A stretch of DNA of 64,000 nt from Undaria pinnatifida (taxonomy: Eukaryota > Sar > Phaeophyceae > Laminariales > Alariaceae), in assembly GCA_012845835.1 (NCBI GenBank), contig JABAKD010000020.1:5850415-5914414 (forward strand), read 5' to 3'. The notes below the pieces were generated by a model. The model did not search any database and had not been told where the DNA came from. It saw nothing but the letters and a program-made list of their open reading frames with translations. Within the stretch, counting starts at the first letter, position 1, and every line of letters starts with the position of its first letter. The position numbers and the translations under genes were made by a program. Of this stretch, positions 59,101 to 64,000 are shown in pieces.

Positions 59101-61293
59101 GCACCGTTCGGGTCCCATTGTAGGTATAGCGTACACGCGTACTCGTGGGATGGGAGGATGGAATCCGGCGCCGGTCGCTCTCACATCGCCTCGACCGAGT
59201 ATTTGCGAACGCGTTTGCGCTTGAAGGGGAAAAAACGTTTCGACAACAATGCACGTATTACAGAATCTCATAGTCGTACGTACTGCTTGTATTTTTATAT
59301 ATTCCACCAAGAATCGGCCGTACGAGGTAGTCCGTTGTGAAAAGGCTAAGTGAGGTACATAGGTGCCCGGAGTGCAGCGTTAGAAGCTATACGATACGTG
59401 CACAGCATGCCGATACGGTACCTGTATATACCGCTGCGCGCTCTTTTCCTATTTAGCCTGCCTGGTTGAAACGCCCTTTTCGGGTTTTGGATCTCTCTCT
59501 ATATATGGGCCTCAAAATGATATATTCCAGGAGGGCGCGGCACGAAAGGTGGATAGGTGGATGGCCGCGACACTGGAGCCTTTCGTCCACCCCCTCCCCC
59601 CCCCCCCTCCCCCGACTGCTTGGGATGCAACGCGGCCGACTTGCCACAACAATCGCGTCAGCCACGCTGAACATCGGTCGTGTGACCGCCCCCCCGCCCC
59701 CAACAAAAATTATGAGAACCTCCATTTTGCCGTTTTTTTGTTGCTTAACCGGCTTCTTTCGGCCACCATTCTGAACAGCCATTTTCCGTTTTTTGCCGCC
59801 TTTTTTTTTCCTATTCTGCGAACCGAAGCGAGATATAAAATACTTAGATTTCAACACACAACAGAGAAAATCTGGCTGGACGATAAATTCAACGAGCTTT
59901 GCTTCGATTTTTGTTTTGTTCTATTTATCAGCGTCCTTCCCCCTTTACCACCCGCCGCTACATGGTCTACCAGGTATATATTACCAGGTATGGTGCTTCA
60001 GCTATCATCCCTCGCGCACCCCGCCCCCCCGTCCTGAACCCTCCCAAAAATGAAACCACACGAAGTCCCAGTGTTTTTCCCCAGAAAATAATGGGTGGAG
60101 TCCCGGAGAACGTCGCTATTGCTTTGAAACCTCGCAAGGACGTGCACTAGACTATATTAGTAACGTTTTGGGTGTTCTAGGATGACGTGTACCAGGTTTA
60201 TTCTGCGCGTAGAGGAAGTCGACGTCTTCCGCTCCTGCTCGCGGAAGTGTTGTTTTGGCCAGCCCAGACCGGGAGGGCGGGTCGGAGTGGAGCAGTTGGG
60301 CGAATCGGCCCGTGCTGTCGGCGGGGTGGTCGTTACCGCTGGTGCTGCTGCTGCTGCTGCTGCTGCTGCCACCGTTGTTTTCGTGCCTCAAAATACCGGT
60401 ATTTTTTCCCCCAAAGTCGATAACCACCCGACAGATGCATGTCCTACGTGCGTGCTGCTTTGTATGACACATGGTATATGCGGTGCTGGGTATCTGTTGC
60501 ATGTCTGAAGTAACTGAGGGGTTTCGGCTACAACAGCTCGGAAACTGTTTTGTTTCCCTTCGTGTACCTTGTGGGTAGGCACGTGCCAGCAGAAGCAGCA
60601 GTAGCAGCAGCGCTTCCGTCAGCTCATGCTGCCAGGCTGTCTCCACGAGCATATTGAGGTGAAAGACCGACCAACGCACCCTTTTTTTTTCTTTTCGTCC
60701 TCCGGTGGATGGGGAAAGATGAAAAAAGCTTGAGCTCACCACACTTCCACGTATTTTCATAAATGTCGTAGGTCAACTTAACTCAGTGTTAGTCGCACTC
60801 CGGCGCTAGCTGGCGCATCCATAAGTTCCCGCGGTGGCGACAGCGAGATGTCTCTGCCGGCGTAAACCGTTCCTATTCCAGCAGCGCAAGTTGCCGTTGT
60901 ATATGGATGCGTACCGAAAGCCTCCAGATTGAACGCGTAGCCGCACTTGCGTGTGCGGCTGGGTGCTTCCCCCCCCCCCCCAAAAAAAAAGCGCAAGACG
61001 CTTGTTCCCGTTCCCGTTGTGGGCATGTTGTTGGTGTGGTTTGGGTGTGGTGTCGGCGGCTTTTGCTCGCCACCGTTCTCAACTCTGTCATGGTGCTATT
61101 TCTTTGTGCTTGTATATACTAGTTTTAGAGAGGACCATAGTAACTAGGAACCACGGTGTACCCCAAAGAAGCTAGTCTATAGACTATATTTATGTGTTTT
61201 TTCTGCCCATATTTTGTCCTGATTATTGTGTCCCACCCCCCGTAGGTACTACAGCAGTATGATATCTATCGCGTTTGTGGAGACGAAAAACTT

Positions 61294-62016
61294 TTGGAAC
61301 TAGAAGTTATCAAAGGGTCAAGCTCGCTTGGGTGTCTTTTCGTGTGTGTGTTTTCCTCTTGCCGGGTGGGTACTTCGGGTGGGTACTTCGAGCGTCTGCG
61401 CTTTGCTCGAGGTGAGCGTTTTTTTAGGTACGTGTATTCAACGAAAAAAGACCGTTTTTCGCTTTTTTTTCTTGCCGAGAAGAGCGCACTGCCAATGCTG
61501 CCTGCTGAGTTGTTTTTGTTGTTTGCTTGCGAACGTCCCGCCACCGTCATGCACGAGAAAAACGCGGTTACTTGCCCCCCGGCGAACTCCAAGCGGCGGC
61601 GGCGGCGGCGGCGGTGCAGTCGCTGCATGCATCTGCATCACACAACGAACGATGTTTTGCCCGTCGCCGTTGCCGCGATCGCTTTTTGTAGCAGCAGCAG
61701 CAGTAACAGCAGAAGCAGTAACAGCAACAGCAGAAGTAACTGTGCAATAGCTGCGGGGCACAGCGCCCCCGGCCTTACCCCCTCCGACTCGCCCCGTCGA
61801 CGCCCCGCTCCGCCCCGCCCCGCCCCGCCCTCCCATCCATCCTCGGGCGCGCGTGTCGGCACCTCTAATCCCTTTCGCTCGGAACCTAGAACATTGTCTG
61901 TAGGCCATCTCCTGCGGGCAGATAAACCCCTTTGTTCGCACGCTGGAAGGAAAGCGGGTTGCTATGTCCGCAAGGCCGTCGTTCCTAAAGCCCTACCGAG
62001 CACCTTTCGCGGGTGA
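61294..62016 (+). other. Long open frame in GC-rich low-complexity DNA, not called as a gene
   Basis: A 240-codon frame is open here, but other frames on both strands are also open over parts of it. The sequence includes a CGG run (61,594-61,612), an AGC-rich stretch encoding poly-Ser/Asn, and C-rich repeats. No domain is recognised and no splice sites are needed or evident. It could be a promoter or CpG-rich 5' region of a gene beyond the window. Confidence 0.2.
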
Positions 62017-62579
62017 TTCCGAGACGGGCAAGCTCAAACGCACAAAAGGCGAACCGACCCCCCCCCCCCCCCCCCCCCACCCCCCTCCCCACCCCCCACC
62101 CTCTCTTCCTCCCCCCCACCAGCCCGTTTGTCCGCGTTCTCAACGCGCGTACCGGCAAAAAGTATGGACGCGCGGCGTCCCGTCCACTTTTTCGGCGTGG
62201 CAAGTCTTACCTCAGCCGGACGCTGTGGTGGGCTCGACAAAAAGCGGCACATCAATTATGAAATCGGGGCGCTATTTTTTGTGTTTCGTTATTTAGATAT
62301 GGTGGTGGGCACGGCATTTCCTCTCCAAAAACCTCTAAAAATCTCCTAAGGCGTCGATGGTGGCGATTGCGGGGAATATTTTAACCAGAGTTATATATAA
62401 TGTATAGCTGATATTTTTATGTTGTTCTTTTTTTCTACTTTTTTTACGAGAGGTTTGTTCGGGCTGTTTTTTTTTACAAATTGTTTTTGGCGTGGGAGAG
62501 TGTGGTGGCTGTAGTGTCCTTCGGTAGCCGTAGATGACGTCGGTCTTCGTCGTTCGTGCCCCATCACCCTATCAGCCAA

Positions 62580-62840
62580 CGGATCAATTGAGTATTGCAA
62601 TCAAGCAATCGATCCATCCACCGATCCATCCACCCACCAAGCAAAGCCAGCTGACTGGCCAGCAGTAGCCCTACTGACTGCAGCTAGCTTCGTTCTACGA
62701 GCGCGTCCTCCATCAATCGATCAGTCAATCAACCAATCGAGCAATCCAATCCAATCAATCCACGTACTCCAGTAGAGCGTTCGATCTTCGATCAATTCAT
62801 CAATCAACCAATCGATCTATTAAGCGAGCCAGCCGGCCGC
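62580..62840 (+). repeat. Imperfect ATCN/CAATC tetranucleotide-rich tract
   Basis: Repeated words ATCCATCC, ATCAATCG, CAATCAACC and CGATC fill this stretch, with a non-repetitive patch in the middle. It is a degenerate simple-sequence tract, with no coding sense. Confidence 0.7.
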
Positions 62841-63093
62841 CCCGGCGCGTGAACGGACACGTCGACGAGGCTCCTTTCCATGCGCGGCGTGCCTCGGGTA
62901 TCTCACGGGCACCTTGCGGTGAAAACTTACAATCTGTATGTACCGCAGTGTCGGTACATTTTTGTCATTTTGACATTTTGTCAAAATTTACCGGAAGAAC
63001 GTGAGGCGGAGGGACAAAAACAAAAAGCGGCGGCGGGGAAAAACAGAAACGGACACCAGAGGGCGCTAAAAGGCGGCAAAGCTTTGAATCTCC

Positions 63094-63129
<36 letters not shown>

Positions 63130-63794
63130 GCGTGCAAGCAAGCAAAGCTTTTATTCGGGTTGCGCCAGCCGTCGCCCGTGATGTACATTTATATACACAT
63201 GTATACACACCAAAAAAAGAGATCGGTTCATACCTAGGCCGTAAAATGTAACATGTAAAAATATTGCTGGAGATGGAGCTTTCCGCAGGGGTTGGTTTGA
63301 GGATGTCTGTTGCGTTATTGCCAAAAAAAATTGTAGCCGCTTTTTGCAGCTTTTGACCTAACCCCCCTTTTCATTTCCCCCCCTTTTTATTTTCGTCATT
63401 TTTCCCGGTTTTTTTTTCGCTTCAGGCTTTGTGTTTGATTTCTGTGTCCGACGCAACACCAACATCTCCCTCTTTTCTTTGTGTAGGTGTTAATGTGGGG
63501 TGAAATACTACGTTGGTTTCTGTGTTGGAGGGAAGTGACATGGTGTTGGGCGGGCGGCATTACTTGCTGTGTTTCTTCATTTCGTTTGGTTTGGCGGGCG
63601 TTGAGGCGGATGGGCTTTCAAAGTAATATCTGTGCCAATTGCGATGCAAGTGGAGAACAAGCGTGTCGCGCTGCTCAGACAGCCACAGAACAGTGAAGGG
63701 CTAGGGGGGGTGATTATGCGTTTTATACAGCAGAAAAGCAAGAACAGCAGGATACACGTACTGCGGTAGGTATGATCGGATGTTAGGTTGTCCA

Positions 63795-64000
63795 ATCGGC
63801 ATGGCGCGGTGATGGTGGTGGTGATGTGGTGATGATGTTGGTGGTGGTGGTGTTGGGACGAAGGGGAGGTGAGGGCGGTGGTGATCATGCCGGTGGCTGT
63901 GATGGCGCTAGATCGTGACGATGACGCTGATGGCGATGGTGATGATGATGGTGATGATGATGGTGATGGTGGTGTTGATGTTGATATATTAATGAAGATG
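63795..64000 (+). repeat. GGT/GAT minisatellite-like tract to window end
   Basis: Mixed GGT, GAT and GTG triplets dominate to the end of the window (for example GATGATGATGGTGATG). The array continues beyond the last base. No gene is seen in it. Confidence 0.75.

Noticed and set aside
60152-60760. 202-codon minus-strand frame with poly-Ser and poly-Leu
   Set aside because: It is dominated by GCT/AGC triplet runs and overlaps the repeat shared with 58.97-59.10 kb.

Overview
The window looks like nuclear DNA of a multicellular stramenopile, most likely a brown alga. This is inference. It rests on intron-rich genes with GTAAGT/GTACGT-type donors, a cysteine-rich GCC2/GCC3-type repeat protein, a fungal-type Zn2Cys6 domain joined to a long poly-Q tract, very low gene density, and a large load of short interspersed repeats and microsatellites. 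I see no bacterial, organellar or viral gene set, no rRNA, no functional tRNA gene and no CRISPR array.

Layout. 1-6.9 kb: mostly non-coding, with one GC-rich coding-like stretch near 1.2-1.8 kb that I cannot resolve. 6.95-13.76 kb (minus): a two-exon gene for a small two-helix membrane protein, its exons separated by a 6.3-kb intron that holds at least three repeat families. 15.8-28.2 kb (minus): the main gene, 18 predicted exons encoding about 1,100 residues of tandem cysteine-rich modules. Splice phases join correctly at every junction, including one GC-AG intron, but one exon carries a frame break. 28.2-30.0 kb: intergenic region between this gene and the next, which is transcribed away from it. 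29.99-30.44 kb (plus): first coding exon of a Zn2Cys6 transcription-factor-like protein with poly-Q. The rest of its zinc cluster must lie on a later exon that I could not find here. 31-64 kb: almost entirely repeats.

Repeats. The 31-64 kb part, and the big intron, hold a tRNA-derived SINE family, an (AAC)n-tailed retroposon-like family, a roughly 320-bp high-copy family sharing the core GGGGAGTCGCCGACCTA, a non-autonomous hAT element with an 8-bp target duplication nested inside a SINE, a 43-bp-arm hairpin, several local duplications, and long trinucleotide arrays such as (CTA)n and (AAC)n.

The three genes have no evident shared pathway. No complete new multi-gene system was recognised. The most informative items are the modular exon architecture of the cysteine-rich gene, the nested transposon insertions, the expanding (AAC)n tails and the 39.2-kb hairpin.
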